Shown here one piece after another: positions 27,225 through 40,770 of a DNA stretch of 64,000 nucleotides. This stretch comes from Megalopta genalis. Taxonomy: Eukaryota; Arthropoda; Insecta; Hymenoptera; Halictidae. The stretch covers positions 95,322 to 159,321 of the forward strand of contig NW_027476675.1 of assembly GCF_051020955.1 (NCBI RefSeq), read 5' to 3'. Made by a program: the position numbers and the translations under genes. Position 1 is the stretch's first letter, and every line of letters begins with the position of its first letter. Under the pieces are notes generated by a model that was not told the origin of the DNA, ran no database searches, and was given only the letters and a program-made list of their open reading frames with translations.

Positions 27225-30200
27225 GCAAAATCATGTGTTTCGCTTGGATTTGAAGCTAACTCGTATGTTTCGCATGGAGTTGAAGGTAAAACATGTATAA
27301 AACAAGTATTTCAAGCTAAACTATTCTTTTCGCATGTATTTGAAGATAATCCTACTACTTCGCATGGATTTGAAGTTAACTCGTATGTTTCGCATGCAGT
27401 TGAAGCTAAATCACGTATATCACAAGTATTTGAAGCTAAGCCTTCTACTTCGAATGATTTGAAGCTAAATCATGTGTTTCCCTTGGATATGAAGCTAGCT
27501 CGTTTGTTTCGCATGCAGTTGAAGCTAAATCATGTTTATCACAAGTTTCTGAATCTAAACCATTTGTTTCGCTTGGATTTGAAGCTGTGCCTTCTACGTC
27601 GAACTGATTTGAAGCTAAATCATGTGTTTCGCATGAATTTGAAGATAACTCGATCGTTCGTCTGCATTTGAAGTTATTTCATTCACTTGAATCTATATCA
27701 CTTATATTCGCAAGTATTTGAAGCCAAATAATTCGTTTCGCATGGATTTGATGCTAATCCTTCTACTTCACATTGATTTGAAGGTAAATCATGTGATTCG
27801 CATGGATTTGAAGATAACTCGATTGTTTGACATGCAGTTGAATCTATATCACTTATATTCGCAAGTATTTGATGCCAAATAATTCGTTTCGCATGGATTT
27901 GAAGCTAAGCCTTCTAATTCGCATTGATTTGAAGCTAAATCATGTGTTTCGCATGGATTTGAAGATAACTCGTCTGTTTCGCATGCAGTTGAAGCTATAT
28001 TACTTATATTCGCAAGCATTTGAAGCCGAATCATTCGGTTCGCAAGGATTTGAAGCTAAGCCTTCTACTTCGCATTGATTTGATGCTAAATTATGTGTTT
28101 CGCATGGATTTGAAGCTAAATTATGTGTTTCGATTGGATTTGACGCTAACTCGTCCGTTTCGCTTGCATTTGAAGCTAAATCATGCACATCACAAGTATT
28201 TGAAGCTAAACCATTTGATTCGCATGGATTTCAAAATAAGCCTTCTACTTCGCATTGATTTTAATCTAAATCATCCGTTTCGGATGGATTTAAAGCTACC
28301 TCGTTTGTTTCGCATGCAGTTGAAGATAAATCATGTATATCACAAGTATTTGAAGCTAATCCATTTGTTTCGCGTGGATTCGAAGATCAGCCTTCTACTT
28401 CGCATTGATTTGAAGTTGAATCATGTGTTTCGCATGGATTTGAAGCTAACTCGCTAGTTTTGCATGCTGTTGAAGCTTATTCATGTACATCACAAGTATT
28501 TGAAGCTAAACCATTTGTTTCGCAAGGATTCGAAGATCAGCCTTCTACTTCGCATTGATAAGAAGCTAAATCATGTGTTTCGCTTGGATTTCAAGCTATC
28601 TCGTTTGTTTCGCATGCAGTTGAAGATAAATCATGTATATCACAAGTATTTGAAGCTAATCCATTTGTTTCGCGTGGATTCGAAGATCAGCCTTCTACTT
28701 CGCATTGATTTGAAGTTAAATCATGTGTTTCGCATGGATTTGAAGCTAACTCGCTAATTTTGCATGCTGTTGAAGCTAAATCATGTATATCACAAGTATT
28801 TGAAGCTAAACCATTTGTTTCGCAAGGATACGAAGAGCAGCCTTCTACTTCGCATTGATAAGAAGCAAAATCATGTGTTTCGCATGGATTTGAAGCTAAC
28901 TCGTTCGTTTCGCTTTCATTTGAAGCTAAATCATGCACATCACATGTATTTGAAGCTGAACCACTTGTTTCGCATGGATTTGAAGATAAGCCTTGTACTT
29001 CGCATTGATTTGAAGCTAAATCATGTGTTTCGCTTGGATTTCAAGCTAACTCGTTTGTTTCGCATGCAATTGAAGCTAAATCATGTATATCACAATTATT
29101 TGAAGCTAAACCATTTGATTCGCATGGATTTCAAAATAAGCCTTCTACTTCGTATTGATTTTAATCTAAATCATCTGTTTCGGATGGATTTAAAGCTATC
29201 TCGTTTTTTTCGCATGCAGTTGAAGATAAATCATGTATATCACAGTATTTGAAGCTAAACCATTTGTTTCGCATGGATTCGAATATAAGCCTTCTAAATC
29301 GCATTGATGTCAAGCTAAATCATATGTTTCGCATAGATTGAAGCTAACTCGCTAATTTTGCATGCTGTTGAAGCTTATTCATGTATATCACAAGTATTTG
29401 AAGCTAAACCATTTGTTTCGCAAGGATACGAAGAGCAGCCTTCTACTTCGCATTGATAAGAAGCAAAATCATGTGTTTCGCATGGATTTGAAGCTAACTC
29501 GTTCGTTTCGCTTTCATTTGAAGCTAAATCATGCACATCACATGTATTTGAAGCTGAACCACTTGTTTCGCATGGATTTGAAGATAAGCCTTGTACTTCG
29601 CATTGATTTGAAGCTAAATCATGTGTTTCGCTTGGATTTCAAGCTAACTCGTTTGTTTCGCATGCAATTGAAGCTAAATCATGTATATCACAATTATTTG
29701 AAGCTAAACCATTTGATTCGCATGGATTTCAAAATAAGCCTTCTACTTCGTATTGATTTTAATCTAAATCATCTGTTTCGGATGGATTTAAAGCTATCTC
29801 GTTTTTTTCGCATGCAGTTGAAGATAAATCATGTATATCACAGGTATTTGAAGCTAAACCATTTGTTTCGCATGGATTCGAATATAAGCCTTCTAAATCG
29901 CATTGATGTCAAGCTAAATCATATGTTTCGCATAGATTTGAAGCTAACTCGCTAATTTTGCATGCTGTTGAAGCTTATTCATGTATATCACAAGTATTTG
30001 AAGCTAAACCATTTGTTTCGCAAGGATTCGAAGATCAGCCTTCTACTTCGCATTGATAAGAAGCTAACTCATGTGTTTCGCATGGATTTGAAGCTAACTC
30101 GTTAGTTTTGCATGCTGTTGAAGCTAAATCATGTATATCACAAGTATTTGAAGCTAAACCATTTGTTTCGCAAGGATACGAAGAGCAGCCTTCTACTTCG

Positions 30201-32160
30201 CATTGATAAGAAGCAAAATCATGTGTCTCGCATGGATTTGAAGCTAACTCGTTCGTTTCGCTTGCATTTGAAGCTAAATCATGCACATCACATGTATTTG
30301 AAGCTGAACCACTTGTTTCGCATGGATTTGAAGATAAGCCTTCTACTTCGCATTGATTTGAAGCTAAATCATGTGTTTCGAATGGATTTGAAGCTAACTC
30401 GTTTGTTTCGCAAGCAATTGAAGCTAAATCATGTATATCACAATTATTTGAAGCTAAACCATTTGATTCGCATGGATTTCAAAATAAGCCTTCTACTTCG
30501 CATTGATTTTAATCTAAATCATCCGTTTCGGATGGATTTAAAGCTACCTCGTTTGTTTCGCATGCAGTTGAAGATAAATCATGTATATCACAAGTATTTG
30601 AAGCTAATCCATTTGTTTCGCGTGGATTGGAAATCAGCCTTCTACTTCGTATTGATTTGAAGTTAAATCATGTGTTTCGCATGGATTTGAAGCTAACTCG
30701 CTAGTTTTGCATGCTGTTGAAGCTTATTCATGTACATCACAAGTATTTGAAGCTAAACCATTTGTTTCGCAAGGATTCGAAGATCAGCCTTCTACTTCGC
30801 ATTGATAAGAAGCTAAATCATGTGTTTCGCTTGGATTTCAAGCTAACTCGTTTGTTTCGCATGCAATTGAAGATAAATCATGTATATCACAGGTATTTGA
30901 AGCTAAACCATTTGTTTCGCATGGATTCGAATATAAGCCTTCTAAATCGCATTGATGTCAAGCTAAATCATATGTTTCGCATAGATTTGAAGCTAACTCG
31001 CTAATTTTGCATGCTGTTGAAGCTTATTCATGTATATCACAAGTATTTGAAGCTAAACCATTTGTTTCGCAAGGATTCGAAGATCAGCCTTCTACTTCGC
31101 ATTGATAAGAAGCTAACTCATGTGTTTCGCATGGATTTGAAGCTAACTCGTTAGTTTTGCATGCTGTTGAAGCTAAATCATGTATATCACAAGTATTTGA
31201 AGCTAAACCATTTGTTTCGCAAGGTTACGAAGATCAGCCTTCTACTTCGCATTGATAAGAAGCAAAATCATGTGTTTCGCATGGATTTGAAGCTAACTCG
31301 TTCGTTTCGCTTGCATTTGAAAATAAATCATGCACATCACAAGTATTTGAAGCTGAACCACTTGTTTCGCATGGATTTGAAGATAAGCCTTCTACTTCGC
31401 ATTGATTTGAAGCTAAATCATGTGTTTCGAATGGATTTGAAGCTAACCGTTTGTTTCGCATGCAATTGAAGCCACATCATGTATATCACAATTATTTGAA
31501 GCTAAACCATTTGATTCGCATGGATTTCAAAATAAGCCTTCTACTTCCCATTGATTTTAATCTAAATCATCTGTTTCGGATGGATTTAAAGCTATCTCGT
31601 TTGTTTCGCATGCAGTTGAAGATAAATCATGTATATCACAAGTATTTGAAGCTAATCCATTTGTTTCGCGTGGATTCGAAGATCAGCCTTCTACTTCGCA
31701 TTGATTTGAAGTTAAATCATATGTTTCGCATGGATTTGAAGCTAATCGTTTGTATCGCATGCAGTTGAAGCTAAATCATGTATATCACAAGTATTTGAAG
31801 CTAAACCATTTGATTCGCATGGATTTGATGCTATGCCATCTACTTCGCTTTTATTTGAAACTGAATCATGTGTTTCTCTTGAATTTGAAGCTAACTAGTT
31901 TCTTTCGTAATGCAGTTGAAGCTAAATCATGTATATCACAATTATTTGAAGCTAAACCATTTGATTCGCATGGATTTCAAAATAAGCCTTCTACTTCGCA
32001 TTGATTTTAATCTAAATCATCTGTTTCGCATGGATTTAAAGCTATCTCGTTTGTTTCGCATGCAGTTGAAGCTAAATTACGTATATCACAAGTATTTGAA
32101 ACTTAATCATTCAGTTCGCATGGATTTGAAGCTAAGCCTTCTACTTCGCATTGATTTGAA
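27225..32160. repeat. 4.94-kb tandem duplication, copy 1
   Basis: The block recurs immediately downstream. The offset is 4,936 at the left end (27,459 against 32,395; 27,849 against 32,785). It falls to 4,785-4,787 after about 28.8 kb and to 4,635-4,637 after about 30.2 kb, because copy 2 lacks one 150-bp unit at each of two places (about 28,650-28,800 and about 29,985-30,135 of this copy). Single-base losses at about 29,244 (cacagtatttg) and 29,338 (tagattgaagc) are private to this copy. Inside it, 28,764-29,360 and 29,362-29,955 are a 600-bp tandem duplication. The left part (27,225-28,090) holds non-150-bp subfamilies also seen at 55.1 and 59.1 kb. Confidence 0.9.
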
Positions 32161-35100
32161 GCAAAATCATGTGTTTCGCTTGGATTTGAAGCTAACTCGT
32201 ATGTTTCGCATGGAGTTGAAGGTAAAACATGTATAAAACAAGTATTTCAAGCTAAACTATTCTTTTCGCATGTATTTGAAGATAATCCTACTACTTCGCA
32301 TGGATTTGAAGTTAACTCGTATGTTTCGCATGCAGTTGAAGCTAAATCACGTATATCACAAGTATTTGAAGCTAAGCCTTCTACTTCGAATGATTTGAAG
32401 CTAAATCATGTGTTTCCCTTGGATATGAAGCTAGCTCGTTTGTTTCGCATGCAGTTGAAGCTAAATCATGTTTATCACAAGTTTCTGAATCTAAACCATT
32501 TGTTTCGCTTGGATTTGAAGCTGTGCCTTCTACGTCGAACTGATTTGAAGCTAAATCATGTGTTTCGCATGAATTTGAAGATAACTCGATCGTTCGTCTG
32601 CATTTGAAGTTATTTCATTCACTTGAATCTATATCACTTATATTCGCAAGTATTTGAAGCCAAATAATTCGTTTCGCATGGATTTGATGCTAATCCTTCT
32701 ACTTCACATTGATTTGAAGGTAAATCATGTGATTCGCATGGATTTGAAGATAACTCGATTGTTTGACATGCAGTTGAATCTATATCACTTATATTCGCAA
32801 GTATTTGATGCCAAATAATTCGTTTCGCATGGATTTGAAGCTAAGCCTTCTAATTCGCATTGATTTGAAGCTAAATCATGTGTTTCGCATGGATTTGAAG
32901 ATAACTCGTCTGTTTCGCATGCAGTTGAAGCTATATTACTTATATTCGCAAGCATTTGAAGCCGAATCATTCGGTTCGCAAGGATTTGAAGCTAAGCCTT
33001 CTACTTCGCATTGATTTGATGCTAAATTATGTGTTTCGCATGGATTTGAAGCTAAATTATGTGTTTCGATTGGATTTGACGCTAACTCGTCCGTTTCGCT
33101 TGCATTTGAAGCTAAATCATGCACATCACAAGTATTTGAAGCTAAACATTTGATTCGCATGGATTTCAAAATAAGCCTTCTACTTCGCATTGATTTTAAT
33201 CTAAATCATCCGTTTCGGATGGATTTAAAGCTACCTCGTTTGTTTCGCATGCAGTTGAAGATAAATCATGTATATCACAAGTATTTGAAGCTAATCCATT
33301 TGTTTCGCGTGGATTCGAAGATCAGCCTTCTACTTCGCATTGATTTGAAGTTGAATCATGTGTTTCGCATGGATTTGAAGCTAACTCGCTAGTTTTGCAT
33401 GCTGTTGAAGCTTATTCATGTACATCACAAGTATTTGAAGCTAAACCATTTGTTTCGCAAGGATTCGAAGATCAGCCTTCTACTTCGCATTGATAAGAAG
33501 CTAAATCATGTGTTTCGCTTGGATTTCAAGCTATCTCGTTTGTTTCGCATGCAGTTGAAGATAAATCATGTATATCACAAGTATTTGAAGCTAAACCATT
33601 TGTTTCGCAAGGATACGAAGAGCAGCCTTCTACTTCGCATTGATAAGAAGCAAAATCATGTGTTTCGCATGGATTTGAAGCTAACTCGTTCGTTTCGCTT
33701 TCATTTGAAGCTAAATCATGCACATCACATGTATTTGAAGCTGAACCACTTGTTTCGCATGGATTTGAAGATAAGCCTTGTACTTCGCATTGATTTGAAG
33801 CTAAATCATGTGTTTCGCTTGGATTTCAAGCTAACTCGTTTGTTTCGCATGCAATTGAAGCTAAATCATGTATATCACAATTATTTGAAGCTAAACCATT
33901 TGATTCGCATGGATTTCAAAATAAGCCTTCTACTTCGTATTGATTTTAATCTAAATCATCTGTTTCGGATGGATTTAAAGCTATCTCGTTTTTTTCGCAT
34001 GCAGTTGAAGATAAATCATGTATATCACAGGTATTTGAAGCTAAACCATTTGTTTCGCATGGATTCGAATATAAGCCTTCTAAATCGCATTGATGTCAAG
34101 CTAAATCATATGTTTCGCATAGATTTGAAGCTAACTCGCTAATTTTGCATGCTGTTGAAGCTTATTCATGTATATCACAAGTATTTGAAGCTAAACCATT
34201 TGTTTCGCAAGGATACGAAGAGCAGCCTTCTACTTCGCATTGATAAGAAGCAAAATCATGTGTTTCGCATGGATTTGAAGCTAACTCGTTCGTTTCGCTT
34301 TCATTTGAAGCTAAATCATGCACATCACATGTATTTGAAGCTGAACCACTTGTTTCGCATGGATTTGAAGATAAGCCTTGTACTTCGCATTGATTTGAAG
34401 CTAAATCATGTGTTTCGCTTGGATTTCAAGCTAACTCGTTTGTTTCGCATGCAATTGAAGCTAAATCATGTATATCACAATTATTTGAAGCTAAACCATT
34501 TGATTCGCATGGATTTCAAAATAAGCCTTCTACTTCGTATTGATTTTAATCTAAATCATCTGTTTCGGATGGATTTAAAGCTATCTCGTTTCTTTCGCAT
34601 GCAGTTGAAGATAAATCATGTATATCACAGGTATTTGAAGCTAAACCATTTGTTTCGCATGGATTCGAATATAAGCCTTCTAAATCGCATTGATGTCAAG
34701 CTAAATCATATGTTTCGCATAGATTTGAAGCTAACTCGCTAATTTTGCATGCTGTTGAAGCTTATTCATGTATATCACAAGTATTTGAAGCTAAACCATT
34801 TGTTTCGCAAGGATTCGAAGATCAGCCTTCTACTTCGCATTGATAAGAAGCTAACTCATGTGTTTCGCATGGATTTGAAGCTAACTCGTTCGTTTCGCTT
34901 GCATTTGAAGCTAAATCATGCACATCACATGTATTTGAAGCTGAACCACTTGTTTCGCATGGATTTGAAGATAAGCCTTCTACTTCGCATTGATTTGAAG
35001 CTAAATCATGTGTTTCGAATGGATTTGAAGCTAACTCGTTTGTTTCGCAAGCAATTGAAGCTAAATCATGTATATCACAATTATTTGAAGCTAAACCATT

Positions 35101-36796
35101 TGATTCGCATGGATTTCAAAATAAGCCTTCTACTTCGCATTGATTTTAATCTAAATCATCCGTTTCGGATGGATTTAAAGCTACCTCGTTTGTTTCGCAT
35201 GCAGTTGAAGATAAATCATGTATATCACAAGTATTTGAAGCTAATCCATTTGTTTCGCGTGGATTGGAAATCAGCCTTCTACTTCGCATTGATTTGAAGT
35301 TAAATCATGTGTTTCGCATGGATTTGAAGCTAACTCGCTAGTTTTGCATGCTGTTGAAGCTTATTCATGTACATCACAAGTATTTGAAGCTAAACCATTT
35401 GTTTCGCAAGGATTCGAAGATCAGCCTTCTACTTCGCATTGATAAGAAGCTAAATCATGTGTTTCGCTTGGATTTCAAGCTAACTCGTTTGTTTCGCATG
35501 CAATTGAAGATAAATCATGTATATCACAGGTATTTGAAGCTAAACCATTTGTTTCGCATGGATTCGAATATAAGCTTCTAAATCGCATTGATGTCAAGCT
35601 AAATCATATGTTTCGCATAGATTTGAAGCTAACTCGCTAATTTTGCATGCTGTTGAAGCTTATTCATGTATATCACAAGTATTTGAAGCTAAACCATTTG
35701 TTTCGCAAGGATTCGAAGATCAGCCTTCTACTTCGCATTGATAAGAAGCTAACTCATGTGTTTCGCATGGATTTGAAGCTAACTCGTTAGTTTTGCATGC
35801 TGTTGAAGCTAAATCATGTATATCACAAGTATTTGAAGCTAAACCATTTGTTTCGCAAGGTTACGAAGATCAGCCTTCTACTTCGCATTGATAAGAAGCA
35901 AAATCATGTGTTTCGCATGGATTTGAAGCTAACTCGTTCGTTTCGCTTGCATTTGAAAATAAATCATGCACATCACAAGTATTTGAAGCTGAACCACTTG
36001 TTTCGCATGGATTTGAAGATAAGCCTTCTACTTCGCATTGATTTGAAGCTAAATCATGTGTTTCGAATGGATTTGAAGCTAACCGTTTGTTTCGCATGCA
36101 ATTGAAGCTACATCATGTATATCACAATTATTTGAAGCTAAACCATTTGATTCGCATGGATTTCAAAATAAGCCTTCTACTTCCACTGATTTTAATCTAA
36201 ATCATCTGTTTCGGATGGATTTAAAGCTATCTCGTTTGTTTCGCATGCAGTTGAAGATAAATCATGTATATCACAAGTATTTGATGCTAATCCATTTGTT
36301 TCGCGTGGATTCGAAGATCAGCCTTCTACTTCGCATTGATTTGAAGTTAAATCATATGTTTCGCATGGATTTGAAGCTAATCGTTTGTATCGCATGCAGT
36401 TGAAGCTAAATCATGTATATCACAAGTATTTGAAGCTAAACCATTTGATTCGCATGGATTTGATGCTATGCCATCTACTTCGCTTTTATTTGAAACTGAA
36501 TCATGTGTTTCTCTTGAATTTGAAGCTAACTAGTTTCTTTCGTAATGCAGTTGAAGCTAAATCATGTATATCACAATTATTTGAAGCTAAACCATTTGAT
36601 TCGCATGGATTTCAAAATAAGCCTTCTACTTCGCATTGATTTTAATCTAAATCATCTGTTTCGCATGGATTTAAAGCTATCTCGTTTGTTTCGCATGCAG
36701 TTGAAGCTAAATTACGTATATCACAAGTATTTGAAACTTAATCATTCAGTTCGCATGGATTTGAAGCTAAGCCTTCTACTTCGCATTGATTTGAAG
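32161..36796. repeat. 4.94-kb tandem duplication, copy 2 (about 4.64 kb)
   Basis: It repeats 27,225-32,160 minus two 150-bp units. Private one-base losses stand near 33,147 (aaacatttga), 35,574 (taagcttcta) and 36,184 (ttccactgat). They break the long forward frame in this copy only, and the copy shows no compensating change. The right edge falls near 36,796, where caaaatcatg of the junction at 32,161 is replaced by ctaaatcatg and a different subfamily begins. Confidence 0.9.
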
Positions 36797-38510
36797 CTAA
36801 ATCATGTGTTTCGCATGAATTTGAAGATAACTCGTTCGTTTGGTCTGCATTCGAAGCTATTTCATTTATATCGCAAGTATTTGAATCTAAATCATGTGTT
36901 TCGCTCGGATTTGAAGATAAACCTTCTACTTCGCATGATTTGAAGCTAAATCATGTTTATCACTATTATCTGAATCTATACCATTTGTTTCGCTTGGATT
37001 TGAAGCTAAGCCTTCTACGTCGCACTGATTTGAAGCTAAATCATGTGTTTCGCATGAATTTGAAGATAACTCGTTCGTTTGGTCTGCATTTGAAGTTATT
37101 TCATTTATATCGCAAGTATTTGAATCTAAATCATGTGTTTCGCTCGGATGTGAAGATAAACCTTCTACTTCGCATGATTTGAAGCTAAATCATGTTTATC
37201 ACAATTATCTGAATCTATACCATTTGTTTCGCTTGGATTTGAAGCTAAGCCTTCTACGCCGCACTGATTTGAAGCTAAATCATGTGTTTCGCATTAATTT
37301 GAAGATAAATCTTTTGTTCGTCTGCATTTGAAGTTATTTCATTTATATCGCAAGTATTTGAATCTAAATCATGTGTTTCGCATGAATTTGAAGCTAACTG
37401 TTTGTTCCGCCTGCACTTGAAGCTATATCACTTATATCGCAAGTATTTGAAGCTAAATCATTTGTTTCGCATGTATTTGAAGCTAAGCCTTTAACTTCGC
37501 ATTGATTTGAAGCTAAATCATGTGTTTCGTATGAATTTGAATCGAACTGTTTGATTCGCATGCATTTGAAGCTATATCACTTATATCGCAAGTATTTGAA
37601 GCTAAATCATGTGTTTCGCTCGGATTTGAAGCTGAGCCTTCTACTTCGCATGATTTGAAGCTAAATCAAATGTTCCGCATGGATTTGAAGCTAACTCGTT
37701 TGTTTCGCATGGATTTGAAGCTAAGCCTTCAACTTCGCATTGATTTGAAGCTAAATCATGTGTTTCGTATGAATTTGAATCGAACTGTTTGATTCGCATG
37801 CATTTGAAGCTATATCAATTATATCGCAAGTATTTGAAGCTAAATCATTTGTTTCGCATGGATTTGAAGGTAAACCTTTAACTTCGCATTGATTTGAAGC
37901 TAAATCATGTGTTTCGCATGAATTTGAAGATAACTCGTTCGTTTGGTCTGCATTTGAAGCTATTTCATTTATATCGCAAGTATTTGAATCTAAATCATGT
38001 GTTTCGCTCGGATTTGAAGATAAACCTTCTACTTCGCATGATTTGAAGCTAAATCATGTTTATCACAATTATCTGAATTTATACCATTTGTTTCGCTTGG
38101 ATTTGAAGCTAAGCCTTCTACGCCGCACTGATTTGAAGCTAAATCATGTGTTTCGCATTAATTTGAAGATAAATCTTTTGTTCGTCTGCATTTGAAGTTA
38201 TTTCATTTATATCGCAAGTATTTGAATCTAAATCATGTGTTTCGCATGAATTTGAAGCTAACTGTTTGTTCCGCCTGCACTTGAAGCTATATCACTTATA
38301 TCGCAAGTATTTGAAGCTAAATCATTTGTTTCGCATGTATTTGAAGCTAAGCCTTTAACTTCGCATTGATTTGAAGCTAAATCATGTGTTTCGCATGAAT
38401 TTGAAGATATCTCGTTCGTTTGGTCTGCATTTGAAGCTATTTCATTTATATCGCAAGTATTTGAATCTAAATCATGTGTTTCGCTCGGATTTGAAGCTAA
38501 GCCTTCTACT
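36797..38510. repeat. Distinct monomer subfamily with 864-bp duplication
   Basis: The 150-bp rhythm breaks down. Marker monomers are ctcgttcgtttggtctgc, gaagttatttcatttatatc and cgcatgatttgaagc (one base short of cattgattt). Bases about 37,200-37,500 recur at about 38,064-38,364 (offset 864, not a multiple of 30). Parts recur near 53.5-54.1 kb (36,940 against 53,635, offset 16,695). No gene is seen. Confidence 0.84.
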
Positions 38511-39340
38511 TCGCATGATTTGAAGCTAAATCATGTTTATCACAAGTATCTGCATCCACACCAATTGTTTCGCATTGTTTTGAAGCTAAGCCTACTACTT
38601 CGCATTGATTTGAAGTTAAATCATGTGTTTCTCTTGGATCTGATGCCAACTCGCTTGATTCGCATGCTGTTGAAGCTAAATCATGTTTATCACAAGTATT
38701 TGAACATAAACCATTTGTTTTGCATGGATTTGAAGTTAAGCATTCTACGTCGCACTGATTTGAAGCTAAATCATGTGTTTCTCATGGATTTGGAGCTAAC
38801 TCGTTTATGTCACCTGCATTTGAAGCTATATCACTTATATCGCAAGTATCTGAAGCGAAATCAATTGTTTCTCAAGGATTTGAAGCTAAACCATCTACAT
38901 GGCATTGATGTGAAGCTAAATCAATTGTATCGCTTGGATTTGACGCTAACTCGTTTGATTCGAATGCAGTTGAAGCCAAATCATGTTTATCACAAGCATT
39001 TGAAGCTAAACCATTTGTTTCGCATTGATTTGAAGCTAAGCCTACTACTTCGCATTGATTTGAAGTTAAATCATGTGTATCTCTTGGATTTGAAGCTAAC
39101 TCGTTTGATTCGCATGCAGTTGAAGCTAAATCATGTTTATCACAAGTATCTGAATCCAAACCAATTGTTTCGCATTGATTTGAAGCTAAGCCTAATACTT
39201 CGCATTGATTTGAATCTAAATCATGTGTTTCGCATGGATTTGAAGCTAACTCGTTTGTTTCGCCTGCATTTAAAGCTATTTTATATAAACCGCAGGTATT
39301 TGAAGGTAAATCATTTGTTTCGCATGGATTTGAAGCTAAG
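38511..39340. repeat. Long-range duplicated segment, copy 1
   Basis: This matches 56,496-57,325 at offset 17,985 with few differences, including unusual monomers such as ggatctgatgccaactcgc and catctacatggcattgatg. It contains the longest stretch of open forward frame in this part of the array (38,520-39,668), which recurs, broken, in the second copy. Confidence 0.88.
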
Positions 39341-40770
39341 CCTTCTACTTCGCATTGATTTGAAGCTAAATCATGTGTTTCGCATGGATTTAAAGCTAAC
39401 TCGTTTGTTTCGCCTGCATTTGAAGCTATTTCATTTAAACCGCAAGTATTTGAAGGAAAATCATTTTCTTCGCCTGGATTTGAAGATAAGCCATCTACTT
39501 CGCATTGATTTGAAGCTAAATCATGTGTTTCGCTTGTATTTGATACTAACTCGATTGCAACGCATGCAGTTGAAGCTAAATTATGTATATCACAAGTATT
39601 TGAAGCTAAACCATTTGTTTCGCATGGATTTGAAGATAAGCCTCCTACATCGCATTGATTTGAGCTAAATCATGTATTTCGCTTGTATTTGAAGCTAACT
39701 CGCTTGCTTCGCATTCAGTTGAAGCTTAATTATGAATGTCACAAGTATTTGAAGCTAAACCATTCGTTTCGCATGGATTTGAAGCTAAGGCATCTACTTC
39801 TAATTGATTTGATGCTACATTATGTGTTTCGCATGGATTTGAAGCTAAATTATGTGTTTCGATTGGATTTGAAGCTAACTCATTTGTTTCGTCTGCATTT
39901 GAAACTATATCACTTATATCGCAAGTATCTGAAGTTGAACCATTTGTTTCGCATGGATTTGATGCTACATCATGTGTTTCCCTTGGATTTGCAGCTAACT
40001 CGTTGTTTGGTATGCAGTTGAAGCTAAATCATGTATATCACAAGTATTGGAAGCTAAACAATTTGTTTCGCATGTATTTGTAGATAAGCCTTCTACTTCG
40101 TATTGATTTGACGTTAAATCACGTGTTTCGCTTGGATTTGAAGCTAACTCGTTTGTTTCGCATGCTGTTGAAGCTAAATCATGTATATCACAAGTATTTG
40201 AAGCTAAAGCAATTGTTTCGCATGGATTTGAAGATAAGCCTTCTACTTTGCATTGATTTGAAGCAAAATCAAGTGTTTCGCTTGTATTTGAAGCTAACTC
40301 GTTTGTTTCGCACGCAGTTGAAACTAAATCATGTATATCACAAGAATTTGAAGCTAAACCATTTGTTTCGCAAGAATTTGAAGCTAAGCCTTCTACTTCG
40401 CATTGATTTGAAGTTAAATCATGTGTTTCGCTTGGATTTGAAGCTCACTCGTATGTTTCTCCTGCATTTGAAGCTATATCACTTATATTCGCAAGTATTT
40501 AAAGCTAAACCATACGTTTCGCATGGATTTGAAGCTAAGCCTTCTACTTCGCTTTGATTTGAAGGTCAATCATGTGATTCGCATGGGTTTGAAGCTAACT
40601 TAATTGTTTCACCTGCATATGAAGCTATATCACTTATATTCGCAAGTATTTGTAGTTAAACCGTTCGTTTCGCATGGATTTGAAGCTAAGCCTTCTGCTT
40701 CGCATTGATTTGAAGCTAAATCATGTGGTTCGCATGGATTTGAAGCTAACTCGTTCGTTTCACCTGCATT
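39341..40770. repeat. Diverged 150-bp HOR
   Basis: These are five-monomer units with many private differences. A one-base loss, cattgatttgagctaaatc, occurs near 39,660; the same loss is built into both 749-bp repeats that follow, suggesting this unit is related to their founder. No gene is seen. Confidence 0.82.

Noticed and set aside
27225..36796. 4.9-kb duplication as an assembly error
   Set aside because: The copies differ by two 150-bp units and several private single-base changes, so they are distinct; raw reads would still be needed to be certain.
38520..39668. 382-codon + strand open frame as a gene
   Set aside because: It is a run of the same MDLKLNHVFR-type decapeptides with no unique ends, and its duplicate at 56.5-57.3 kb is broken by a stop with no sign of constraint.
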